Below are positions 25,919 to 33,939 of a DNA stretch of 64,000 nt, piece after piece. Source of the DNA: Acinetobacter kanungonis. Its GTDB lineage: Bacteria > Pseudomonadota > Gammaproteobacteria > Pseudomonadales > Moraxellaceae. The notes under the pieces are model-generated. The model saw nothing but the letters and a program-made list of their open reading frames with translations. It had not been told where the DNA came from and did no database searches. Made by a program: the position numbers and the translations under genes. Numbering within the stretch: the stretch's first letter is position 1; each line of letters opens with the position of its first letter. The stretch covers positions 1-64,000 of the forward strand of contig NZ_JAACKC010000004.1 in NCBI RefSeq assembly GCF_009939195.1. Direction: 5' to 3'.

Positions 25919-26094
25919 TGCCATAAAATGCTCTTCCCTTAATTTCTAATGTAACTGCTTTGAGCCATTGCCCTACATAAAAAGATTCAGATTGCGAATA
26001 GTCTCGCATAAATTCTCATTCTACTTTGCATGTTGACCTGAGTCTTACTCCATGGTTTTTAATCTAGGGACTGACTTTAGAATGAGAAATCACG

Positions 26095-26802
26095 ATGGAA
26101 AAATACCTGAAAGCGACTCCCTTATTGGACTTTGATCATCCACGAATAAAAGAGCTTATTCATCAAAAAGATTGGAATCGACTGAATGAGGTGGAGAAAG
26201 TCAAACAGATTTACAACTTTGTACGGGATGATATTAAGTTCGGCTACAACACCAGTGACGTAATCAACGCATCCGAAGTATTAACGGATGGCTATGGACA
26301 ATGTAATACCAAAGCCACCCTATTGATGGCACTATTAAGAGCTGTAGGTATTCCTAATCGTCTACACGGCTTCACTATCGATAAGAAATTACAAAAAGGT
26401 GCGCTTGATGGGATTTGGTATGCACTATCGCCAGATAATATTTTGCATAGCTGGGTCGAAGTCTTGTTGCATGACAATTGGTACATTCTAGAAGGTGTCA
26501 TTCTAGATCAGCCATACTTAGCGCAACTTCAAAAAATGAATAAAAGTACCTCAAACGTATTTTGTGGTTTTGGTGTTTTCACGGAGAATTTTGATCATCC
26601 ACCTATCGACTGGAATCTCAGCAATACCTACATTCAGGACAAAGGGATTAATCAAGATTTTGGATTGTTTGATAGCCCTGATGATTTCTACAAAACGCAT
26701 CAGCAACAACTGAGTTACCTAAAGGGCGTACTTTTTAGAAATTGGATCAGGCATTCTATGAATAAAAATGTTAATACGATTCGATCAAAAAAAATGTCTT
26801 AA
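26095..26802 (+). CDS. Cytosolic transglutaminase-like cysteine protein
   Basis: A 235-residue protein with the transglutaminase-like (papain-fold) core: YNFVRDDIKFGYN, then TDGYGQCNTKATLLMALLRA with Cys70, and NILHSWVEVLL with His118. The third triad position is WYILEGVILD (Glu133 or Asp138 instead of the usual Asp). There is no signal peptide, so it works in the cytoplasm, as small proteases or amidases of this superfamily may. It is 48 bases before the phosphatase gene and the synthase follows, all on one strand, so it is probably part of the same osmolyte operon. The substrate is unknown. Confidence 0.82.
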   Translation: MEKYLKATPLLDFDHPRIKELIHQKDWNRLNEVEKVKQIYNFVRDDIKFGYNTSDVINASEVLTDGYGQCNTKATLLMALLRAVGIPNRLHGFTIDKKLQKGALDGIWYALSPDNILHSWVEVLLHDNWYILEGVILDQPYLAQLQKMNKSTSNVFCGFGVFTENFDHPPIDWNLSNTYIQDKGINQDFGLFDSPDDFYKTHQQQLSYLKGVLFRNWIRHSMNKNVNTIRSKKMS

Positions 26803-26850
26803 AAGAGGATTTACATTATAAAAACGACCCGTCGACATGAAACAGCATTC

Positions 26851-27624
26851 ATGATCATCACTGATCTAGATGGTTCATTACTCGATCATCGTCATTATGA
26901 TTGGGTTGCGGCAGAACCCTGTTTGAGTCAGTTAAAAAATAAAGCCATTCCGATTGTGTTCTGTACCAGTAAAACCCAATCCGAGATTGAAACCTTGCAA
27001 AGGCAAATGGGCTTACTGGGTCAGCCCTATATTGCTGAAAATGGTGCAATATTGTCTGTAAATCATGAGATCCAGATTATTTCTGAGGCAGCGACTGGTC
27101 TAAGCTATCCTCAAATTACAGAAATATTAACTCAGATTAGAACATCTTATGGCTTTCAATTCCTTGGATTTCATGATGTTAACACTACTCAAGTTGTACA
27201 GTTAACAGGGTTAAGCCTTGAACAGGCACGATTTTCGCAAGACCGTATCGCATCTGAACCCATTTTATGGAAAGACACCACTGAGAATTTTGCGCTTTTT
27301 CAGCAATTATTAGCTTCTAAACAACTAGATTTGATTCAAGGTAGTCGCTTTTGGCATGTGATGAATGCTGGCAGTCATAAAGGTGCAGCATTCAACGCAT
27401 TTATGCAACACGAGCTACAACAACAGAGAGCGTGGAAAACAATCGGTCTAGGTGACAGTCCGAATGACTTATCTTTTTTAGAACTGACTGATTATGCAGT
27501 CATTATTCGTTCTGCCTTAGACACAACGATGCGCTTAAAACGTAAAGACATGCACAATATTTATCATAGTCAATATCAAGGTCCCCAAGGATGGTGTGAA
27601 GGTATTCGACATTTTTTACTATAG
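26851..27624 (+). CDS. Mannosyl/glucosyl-3-phosphoglycerate phosphatase (HAD-IIB)
   Basis: Removes phosphate from a hexosyl-3-phosphoglycerate to give mannosyl- or glucosylglycerate, a compatible solute. The 257-residue HAD has motif I DLDGSLLD (Asp5, Asp7), motif II in VFCTSKTQSEIE, a C2B cap, and motif IV GLGDSPNDLSFL. CTSKT and the ENGAI segment are typical of the MpgP/YedP group. The neighbour downstream encodes the likely synthase, which supports this over a general sugar phosphatase. The sugar (glucose or mannose) cannot be read from this enzyme. Confidence 0.85.
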   Translation: MIITDLDGSLLDHRHYDWVAAEPCLSQLKNKAIPIVFCTSKTQSEIETLQRQMGLLGQPYIAENGAILSVNHEIQIISEAATGLSYPQITEILTQIRTSYGFQFLGFHDVNTTQVVQLTGLSLEQARFSQDRIASEPILWKDTTENFALFQQLLASKQLDLIQGSRFWHVMNAGSHKGAAFNAFMQHELQQQRAWKTIGLGDSPNDLSFLELTDYAVIIRSALDTTMRLKRKDMHNIYHSQYQGPQGWCEGIRHFLL

Positions 27625-27651
27625 CAATGTACTTTAAAAAAGGAGGGCTAT

Positions 27652-28872
27652 ATGTCTGATTTTCATCAAAATGGAATGTTTACTAACTTTCACAATCTTA
27701 CCCGTCGACCTGTAGAAGACTTAGAACAAGAATTACTGACTTTTTCCAAACGCCGAAAAATGGGCTTAATTTTACCTTCCTTATTTAGCGAACTTGAAGG
27801 ACCCGCTTTAAATCACATTATTAATGAACTCACCAAAGTCCCTTATTTAGAAGAAATTGTGATTGGGCTTGATCAAGCGGATCGAGAGCAATTTTTATAT
27901 GCAAAAGAGTTTTTTGGACGACTACCGCAACGCCATCGTATTTTATGGAATGATGGTCCTCGTTTAAAAGCCATTGATGAAAAATTAAAGGAGAAAGGTC
28001 TTGCTCCCTTAGAAGCAGGTAAAGGACGCAACGTCTGGTTTTGTATGGGCTACAACTTAGCATCAGATCGAACTGACTGCGTCGCTTTGCATGACTGTGA
28101 CATTTTAACCTATGACCGCTCTTTACTGGCTCGGCTGATTTACCCTGTTGCCAATCCTTCTTTCCAGTACATTTTTTGCAAGGGTTATTATTGTCGTATA
28201 GCACAAGATAAACTCAATGGCCGTGTTTGCCGACTGCTTGTGGGTCCTTTATTACACTCTTTGCAACTGGTATATGGTCATCATGATTTCCTGGCGTATT
28301 TGTCCCATTTTCGCTATGCCTTATCTGGGGAGTTCGCAATGCGCACCCGCGTCCTAAACAACATTAAAATCCCTTCAGACTGGGGGCTGGAGATTGGAAT
28401 ATTGTCGGAAATCTATCGAAACTACAGCCCCAAACGCAGCTGCCAAATCGAAATTCTAGATAACTATGAACATAAGCATCAACTCTTAACACACGAGGAT
28501 GGAAGCGATGGCTTAAAACGCATGAGTCAGGACATCATTTTATCGTTATTACGTAAATTGGCGATATTGGGTGTAAATATAACCAGCGACTCCTTTCGCG
28601 TCTTGAAAGCAACCTATTATCGTAGTGCGCTAGATATGATCGAAATTTATCATCATGATGCCGTAATGAATGGGCTGACATTCGATCAAAATATTGAAGA
28701 GATTGCCGTTGAGTTATTTACCCAGTCCATTTTAGAAGCCGGTCAAGCATTTATAGATAGACCGAACGATCAACCCTTCATTCCAAGTTGGAATAGAGTG
28801 CAGTCCGCATTCCCAAATATTTTTGAGGAAATCTATCAGGCTGTTGAACAGGACAATCTTGGAAGCGTCTAA
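27652..28872 (+). CDS. gpgS: GT81-like glucosyl-3-phosphoglycerate synthase
   Basis: Transfers a hexose from a nucleotide sugar to 3-phosphoglycerate. The 406-residue GT-A protein shows GLILPSLFSELEGPALNHII near 38-57 (NDP-binding strand), the sugar/Mg site GKGRNVW at 123-129 and the DxD motif HDCDILTYD (Asp148, Asp150). FKG-type FCKGYY and the later HHDFLAYL-x-F-x-YALSGEFA match the GpgS layout. AAAGGAGGGC is a strong ribosome binding site 28 bases after the phosphatase gene. Together they make glucosylglycerate, or mannosylglycerate if the donor is GDP-mannose; the GT81 resemblance favours the former. The symbol is by analogy. Confidence 0.78.
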   Translation: MSDFHQNGMFTNFHNLTRRPVEDLEQELLTFSKRRKMGLILPSLFSELEGPALNHIINELTKVPYLEEIVIGLDQADREQFLYAKEFFGRLPQRHRILWNDGPRLKAIDEKLKEKGLAPLEAGKGRNVWFCMGYNLASDRTDCVALHDCDILTYDRSLLARLIYPVANPSFQYIFCKGYYCRIAQDKLNGRVCRLLVGPLLHSLQLVYGHHDFLAYLSHFRYALSGEFAMRTRVLNNIKIPSDWGLEIGILSEIYRNYSPKRSCQIEILDNYEHKHQLLTHEDGSDGLKRMSQDIILSLLRKLAILGVNITSDSFRVLKATYYRSALDMIEIYHHDAVMNGLTFDQNIEEIAVELFTQSILEAGQAFIDRPNDQPFIPSWNRVQSAFPNIFEEIYQAVEQDNLGSV

Positions 28873-29013
28873 GCTTTTAATCCTTAAAAGTGTAAACAAA
28901 TACAGTGAAGAGCCAGTGACTTTATAAAAAGTACAACAATGATTATTTTATTCTAATGCTCTTCCCCAAGACTTCTTAAACCTAGCAATCTAACCTATTC
29001 ATGGATAATTTTT

Positions 29014-29238
29014 ATGTGGTATATCAAAAAGAAAGGCCTATATTTATCGAGTCGAAACATGGTCTATCAGGATGATCATTGAGAGTCTTCAGAGATTGAT
29101 GCTCAATTTATGACACGTTATACATGAGTGAAAGATCCTACACATGCTATGACATTTATGGATCGATTCAGTACTCAAGGCTATTTGGCAAGAAAACATG
29201 GGGAATTTTGGCGGGATGCTGAGGTTTTTGCGGAATAA
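29014..29238 (+). pseudogene. Decayed copy B of a small duplicated gene
   Basis: From ATG 29014 the frame reads MWYIKKKGLYLSSRNMVYQD DH, TGA, then ESSEIDAQFMTRYT, TGA, then VKDPTHAMTFMDRFSTQGYL and ARKHGEFWRDAEVFAE to TAA at 29236-29238. That is 74 codons with two internal TGA. The second TGA stands where copy A has a Trp codon (TRYGW), so G-to-A change of TGG is the likely cause. Confidence 0.55.
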
Positions 29239-29280
29239 AGTTGTTAATATTAATAATTATATAATTACAACGAGAACATC

Positions 29281-29529
29281 ATGTCAGTCGAGACGTATTC
29301 CAAACAAGAACTTGCAGAAACAACCTTAGCTGCTCTTGTAAATTTATTAAAATTAGATGGTTATGATCTAGATCAACTGTTACTCCATTATGTCGATCAT
29401 ATTTTAGATAACAAATTCTCCAATGCAGATGCCAGTGTAAAACTAGCAAGTATTGATCACCTCAAAGCGTGCATTGATGATGCAAAACAAAATCCATTAC
29501 TTGAAACCAATCCTAGAAATCTCAAGTAA
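29281..29529 (+). CDS. Hypothetical small protein, 82 aa
   Basis: MSVETYSKQELAETTLAALV opens an all-helical acidic protein (LLKLDGYDLDQLLLHYVDHI) without membrane segments. It starts 43 bases after decayed copy B. No family recognised. Confidence 0.5.
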   Translation: MSVETYSKQELAETTLAALVNLLKLDGYDLDQLLLHYVDHILDNKFSNADASVKLASIDHLKACIDDAKQNPLLETNPRNLK

Positions 29530-29613
29530 TCCGTTTTCGATCATTTTTCAATTGATGCAATTTTATGCTATAAGGTAGGCGCTTTTTTTACTTTTTTGCC
29601 ATCTGGGCTTTTT

Positions 29614-29859
29614 ATGAAAAATACATCATCTTCTAATGACACTGAATCAACCGTATTGGGTTGGAAATTTGTTGTTATTGTCGGAATTATCACGACCATC
29701 TTTTTTACTTTTTTATATTTGGCGATGTCTAGCGATCCAGAGTATATGCCTAACCGTGAACCGAAAGTTGCAACGCAGCCAGCGGCGGTGCCCCCAGCAG
29801 AGCCAACCACGGAATCTCATGCAGTTACTCCTGACGGTGAAAACAGCAAAGCGCATTAA
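29614..29859 (+). CDS. Small single-helix membrane protein, 81 aa
   Basis: The ATG at 29614 gives MKNTSSSNDTESTVLGWKFV followed by one membrane helix (VVIVGIITTIFFTFLYLAMS) and a Pro/Ala/Glu-rich periplasmic tail. A TTG six codons upstream is a less likely start. The tail resembles those of small respiratory or envelope accessory proteins, but no family is certain. A strong terminator follows. Confidence 0.65.
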   Translation: MKNTSSSNDTESTVLGWKFVVIVGIITTIFFTFLYLAMSSDPEYMPNREPKVATQPAAVPPAEPTTESHAVTPDGENSKAH

Positions 29860-29870
29860 TTGATTGAACA

Positions 29871-29892
29871 AAAGCCCTCACCTGAGGGCTTT
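29871..29892 (+). terminator. Intrinsic terminator
   Basis: AAAGCCCTCA, loop CC, TGAGGGCTTT, then TGTT. It ends the 81-residue membrane-protein gene. Confidence 0.8.
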
Positions 29893-29940
29893 TGTTAAGA
29901 TGTACTCCATTCTTATCAATAATATGAAACTAATCAAAAT

Positions 29941-30159
29941 ATGAGAGATGAACTAAAACAAATTTTTATTCGCGGCTGCAATGAAAAGATTGAGAAAAAA
30001 GGCGACAACGTGGGTTTATCTTTTTATGCTTTTTTTAAAAATAAAAATGACAATCCTGAACTGTTGATGGAAGCAGCACATTGGTGGATCATGCAGCATA
30101 AACTAGATCACTTTGAAAAAGCCGTGAAGATTAAGCAGCTTGTTTTAAATGAGTCATAG
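29941..30159 (+). CDS. Hypothetical small protein, 72 aa
   Basis: MRDELKQIFIRGCNEKIEKK, then GLSFYAFFKNKNDNPELLME and AAHWWIMQHKLDHFEKAVKI. It is a compact helical, soluble protein. It may belong to a small conserved DUF family, but I cannot name it with confidence. Single gene. Confidence 0.6.
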   Translation: MRDELKQIFIRGCNEKIEKKGDNVGLSFYAFFKNKNDNPELLMEAAHWWIMQHKLDHFEKAVKIKQLVLNES

Positions 30160-30257
30160 CCTATTGTCTAGTAAGTCATGATACAAAGCTCTTCAGCATT
30201 TTGATATGCGTTTACGATTCGGATCATCATTATTCTTAGTTAAGTGCTTATCTCTTT

Positions 30258-30359
30258 ATGTATTTACAAAGATGCCCAACATAGAATCTAAAACTTGATG
30301 CTCGGATTAAAGAAGGAAGATATACAAAACCATTTGAGGATTATAGAAAGCATTTTTGA
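30258..30359 (+). pseudogene. Short coding fragment
   Basis: From ATG 30258: MYLQRCPT, TAG, then NLKLDARIKEGRYTKPFEDY RKHF and TGA. The part after the stop looks coding (charged, helical), as the C-terminus of a lost gene. Weak evidence. Confidence 0.25.
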
Positions 30360-30453
30360 CTATTTATGCCGTATTTGTAGAATATCTTTCACAATGTAAA
30401 TAAATATAAGCGACCAAAATAATTAAACTTTTTTAATTCTACAGATCAAAAAA

Positions 30454-30478
30454 AAGGGATGATTGATGATCATCCCTT
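30454..30478 (-). terminator. Intrinsic terminator of efp
   Basis: AAGGGATGAT, loop TGATG, ATCATCCCTT; on the minus strand TTTTTTTT follows. Confidence 0.85.
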
Positions 30479-30502
30479 CGATAATAGTTTTGAACAAAAC
30501 TA

Positions 30503-31072
30503 TTATGCACGTTCTAAGTATTCACCCGTACGAGTATCTACACGAACGCTTTCTTCTTGCTGAACGAATAATGGAACACGTACAACAGCACCTGTTTCCA
30601 ACTTCGCAGGCTTACCGCCACCGCCAGAAGTATCACCACGAACACCTGGATCAGTTTCAACGATCTTTAATACTACGAAGTTCGGTGCATTCACGTTTAA
30701 TGGCACGCCATTGAATAACATGATTGTGCAAAGTTCGTTAGAATCGTCTTTTAACCATTTTGCAGCATCGCCCATTGCATTTTTGTCTGCCGCGATTTGC
30801 TCAAAAGTTACAGGATCCATAAAGTTCCACAACTCACCATCGTTGTACAAGTAGTTCATTTCTACTTCTACAATGTCAGCACCCTCAAGAGAGTCACCAG
30901 ACTTGAAGGTTTTTTCTAATACTTTACCTGTTTTAAGGTTACGTAATTTAACACGGTTAAACGCTTGACCTTTACCTGGTTTAACGTATTCGTTTTCCAT
31001 GATTGAACATGGGTTACCGTCAAGCATTACCTTAAGGCCTTGCTTGAAATCATTTGTAGAATAATTGGCCAT
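30503..31072 (-). CDS. efp: Elongation factor P
   Basis: Rescues ribosomes stalled on polyproline stretches. The start at 31072 gives [20 protein letters not shown]; three extra upstream codons are unlikely. The 189-residue length is canonical. The modification loop VKPGKGQAF places Lys34 exactly where E. coli EF-P is beta-lysylated by EpmA/EpmB. epmB is the divergent neighbour, so the beta-lysine pathway applies, provided epmA is elsewhere in the genome. The intergenic region of about 90 bases holds the palindrome GCTAGACTAGC, possibly promoter-related. Confidence 0.97.
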   Translation of the reverse strand: MANYSTNDFKQGLKVMLDGNPCSIMENEYVKPGKGQAFNRVKLRNLKTGKVLEKTFKSGDSLEGADIVEVEMNYLYNDGELWNFMDPVTFEQIAADKNAMGDAAKWLKDDSNELCTIMLFNGVPLNVNAPNFVVLKIVETDPGVRGDTSGGGGKPAKLETGAVVRVPLFVQQEESVRVDTRTGEYLERA

Positions 31073-31162
31073 GACTGGCACACTCCAAACTTGCTAACTT
31101 AAAATCTGTTCATGCTAGAATAGTCGATTAATGCTAGACTAGCACTATTTTTAACACGTGGC

Positions 31163-32179
31163 ATGATAAACTATTTGTATCAAGAGCAAAACTGGCAATC
31201 TCAACTGAGTGACTTAATAACAGACCCTTTAGAGTTGCTTGAAACGCTCCAGTTATCACCAGAGCAATTATTATCAGGGGCAATCTTGGCTTCTGAACAG
31301 TTCAAATTGCGTGTTCCACGTGCGTTCGTCGGAAAAATGAACATTGGCGATAGCTTTGACCCGCTTTTATTGCAAGTTTTACCGCATCATCTCGAATTAA
31401 ATGATCATCCTGAATTTGTGACTGACCCCTTGGGTGAAGAACAAGCCAACCAGCAACCTGGTGTATTACATAAATACAAATCTCGCTTTTTACTAACGCT
31501 GACGGGTGCCTGTGCTATACATTGTCGTTATTGTTTCCGCCGTCATTTTCCCTATCAAGAAAACTTGCCGAAAAACGAAGATTGGCTCAATATCCGAGAC
31601 TATATTGAAAGTCAACCAGAGGTAAATGAGGTGATTTTAAGTGGTGGAGATCCACTGACTCTCACCAATCGCAAGTTAAAACTCTGGATTGAACGTTTAG
31701 AGTCATTACCTCAAATTAAATTTTTGAGAATTCATTCACGGGTTCCTATCGTAATCCCCAACCGTGTCGATGAAGAGCTTGTTTCTTTATTAAAAAACAG
31801 TAGGCTACGCATTATTCTGGTGGTACACTCAAATCACGCAGCAGAATTGGATGATTTTACTTGCGCCAAACTTGCAATTTTGGTTCAAAATCAAATCACC
31901 GTTTTAAATCAGTCAGTCTTATTAAATGGGGTTAATAATTCTGCACAAGTTTTAGTCGATCTAAGTTATCGACTGTTTGAAGCTGGTGTCATGCCTTACT
32001 ATTTGCATGTTCTCGACAAGGTCAAAGGTGCACAGCACTTTGATTTGGCTTCAAATGAAATTGATGAAATTTACAAAGAGGTTTTAGCGAACTTGCCAGG
32101 ATATTTGGTACCTAAACTTGTCAGGGAAATTGCGGGCGAAAAAAACAAAACACCGCTTTTTGGAGTTTCAACTTTCTGA
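31163..32179 (+). CDS. epmB: EF-P (R)-beta-lysine 2,3-aminomutase EpmB
   Basis: Radical SAM/PLP enzyme that converts lysine to beta-lysine for attachment to EF-P. The 338-residue protein has the [4Fe-4S] motif CAIHCRYC (Cys117, Cys121, Cys124) followed by FRRHFP, the GGDP motif in EVILSGGDPLTLTNRKL, and the aminomutase C-terminal half with HVLDKVKGAQHF. The ATG (MINYLYQEQNWQ) is well placed. It is divergent from efp and followed after 14 bases by the PilZ-like gene. Confidence 0.95.
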   Translation: MINYLYQEQNWQSQLSDLITDPLELLETLQLSPEQLLSGAILASEQFKLRVPRAFVGKMNIGDSFDPLLLQVLPHHLELNDHPEFVTDPLGEEQANQQPGVLHKYKSRFLLTLTGACAIHCRYCFRRHFPYQENLPKNEDWLNIRDYIESQPEVNEVILSGGDPLTLTNRKLKLWIERLESLPQIKFLRIHSRVPIVIPNRVDEELVSLLKNSRLRIILVVHSNHAAELDDFTCAKLAILVQNQITVLNQSVLLNGVNNSAQVLVDLSYRLFEAGVMPYYLHVLDKVKGAQHFDLASNEIDEIYKEVLANLPGYLVPKLVREIAGEKNKTPLFGVSTF

Positions 32180-32193
32180 GTTAAATAACAATT

Positions 32194-33939
32194 ATGAATA
32201 TGAGCACCGCAGAAATGTTTCAAACACCAACTGAATTAAAGTTGGATAAATTGAGCTTTTGCCAAAGCACGGTGACGGACATTCAGGATTGGGTGTCCAA
32301 TTTATCTATTTTGCAATTAGGTGATTCTTCCCGCGCGCTTTTCAATGCCCTACTCGAAATTTCTGAATTGCAATGCAGTGAAACTTTACGTTTTGATCTT
32401 ATTCATGCCATTCATCCGACCATTGAAAATGTATTAACCAGTTTAGAAAAACATTTTTTCAATCAGGGGCTCATTACCACGGATCGTAATGATCATATTA
32501 TTGAATTGGCGATGTTGTTGCGGAGCTGCTTTGCCAAAACGTATATTGATATTGCAAAACGATGCGATCAGTTACTTAATCAGCAGAAGTTTTCAATCTT
32601 TGCCTTTAATCAAAAGAAAAATCTGCAAACTGCTCGTATTCTGGCAAGTTACTATGGATTGCAACAACTTTCTCAACTGTTATATCAACAGCAAATCCTT
32701 TATACCAACCCTTTATCGGGTCAATGGCTAGTAACCCACCAGCTGATGCAAAGTGCCATACAGCACAACTTCAGCCAGACCAATATCAATCAATTGCAAG
32801 GCACACAACACCAACTTCAGACAATCAGTCAGGTCTATGCACAAATTATTCTGTTGGATATTTTGAACCCACATCAGATTCGACCTTCTGAAATTCAAGG
32901 GCTGTTTCTATGCAGCAATGATTGGGCAAAACTGATTCAAATTCTGCCTAAAGAAACCACTTTATCGCGCTATGTTGTAGATACTTCTTTGGATTTACCT
33001 CCTGTATTTAATGCGCATCAGAATAGTAGTTTTAAGCCATCGATTTATATCTCCACCCAAAATTTATTAGACCATCTTACTGAAGCACAAGGTAAACATG
33101 GCGAATATCTGTCTCGCAATGAGAAAATTTTTCTAACGCCTGCCTTACATTTCCATATTCATAGCCTACTGACCAGTAATGCAGAACGTCGTCATGAACG
33201 TTATGAATACTCGGCTCAATTGCATATTTGCTTTGGTCTAAGCGTGGCTCACTTTTATTTGTCTAAGGGACGGAACTTTAACGAGACCTTAGCGCTAGAT
33301 GCCCACTATGGTTTGCAGTCTGAGAGTAATATTTTCAGCTCTATGAGTGACAATAATTTACTCAGTACCAATAACATTAAAACCCTAGATCGAGAAGCCA
33401 AGCAAATTTACCCTGCGGAAGTACTCGATATTAGTGTCAATGGTTATCGTATTAAGTGGTCAGGCAATACACCAAAACATCTAAAAACGGGTGAATTCAT
33501 TCTGGTGCAAGAAAATGCACAAAGTGAGTGGCGTGGTGGCGTAGTGCGCTGGATCAAGCAATCTACCGAAAAAAGTCTCGAACTTGGTTTGGAAATGCTC
33601 GCTCAGGATATTTTCCCTTGTGCAGTTTATGTCAAAAATGACCGTAATACAGGCAATTACTACCCTGCTTTACTTGTTCAGACTTCGGAACTCAATGAGG
33701 TATCAACAACACTGATCCTACCAGGCTCACATTTATTTAGAGAAAAACAAACCATCCATTTACGTTTAGGACAAGACGAACTAAAAGTTTATCTACTAAA
33801 AGCACATTTAATAACACAAAGTTTTATGCGATTTGATTTTGAATTATTGAATGATCAGCAAGAGCATCTGGTCGAAAACTATATTCAAAAACAGTCCAAT
33901 GAAATAAAAAATCATGATTTATGGGAAGCATTGAAGTGA
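32194..33939 (+). CDS. Large protein with C-terminal PilZ-like domain
   Basis: A 581-residue cytoplasmic protein. Most of it is helical (EMFQTPTELKLDKLSFCQST onward) and not assigned. From about residue 400 the pattern YPAEVLDISVNGYRIKWSGN, then GEFILVQENAQSEWRGGVVR resembles a PilZ fold; PilZ domains bind c-di-GMP or act as partners. The canonical RxxxR is not clearly present, so ligand binding is doubtful. It overlaps the FimX-like gene by 19 bases, and P. aeruginosa fimX also has an uncharacterised neighbour of this size. Probably works with the FimX-like protein in pilus control (inference). Confidence 0.7.
   Translation: MNMSTAEMFQTPTELKLDKLSFCQSTVTDIQDWVSNLSILQLGDSSRALFNALLEISELQCSETLRFDLIHAIHPTIENVLTSLEKHFFNQGLITTDRNDHIIELAMLLRSCFAKTYIDIAKRCDQLLNQQKFSIFAFNQKKNLQTARILASYYGLQQLSQLLYQQQILYTNPLSGQWLVTHQLMQSAIQHNFSQTNINQLQGTQHQLQTISQVYAQIILLDILNPHQIRPSEIQGLFLCSNDWAKLIQILPKETTLSRYVVDTSLDLPPVFNAHQNSSFKPSIYISTQNLLDHLTEAQGKHGEYLSRNEKIFLTPALHFHIHSLLTSNAERRHERYEYSAQLHICFGLSVAHFYLSKGRNFNETLALDAHYGLQSESNIFSSMSDNNLLSTNNIKTLDREAKQIYPAEVLDISVNGYRIKWSGNTPKHLKTGEFILVQENAQSEWRGGVVRWIKQSTEKSLELGLEMLAQDIFPCAVYVKNDRNTGNYYPALLVQTSELNEVSTTLILPGSHLFREKQTIHLRLGQDELKVYLLKAHLITQSFMRFDFELLNDQQEHLVENYIQKQSNEIKNHDLWEALK

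Noticed and set aside
29014..29238. UGA read as tryptophan in copy B
   Set aside because: The second TGA falls at a Trp position, but many intact genes in the window end with TGA, and copy A is also broken by a frameshift; decay is simpler.
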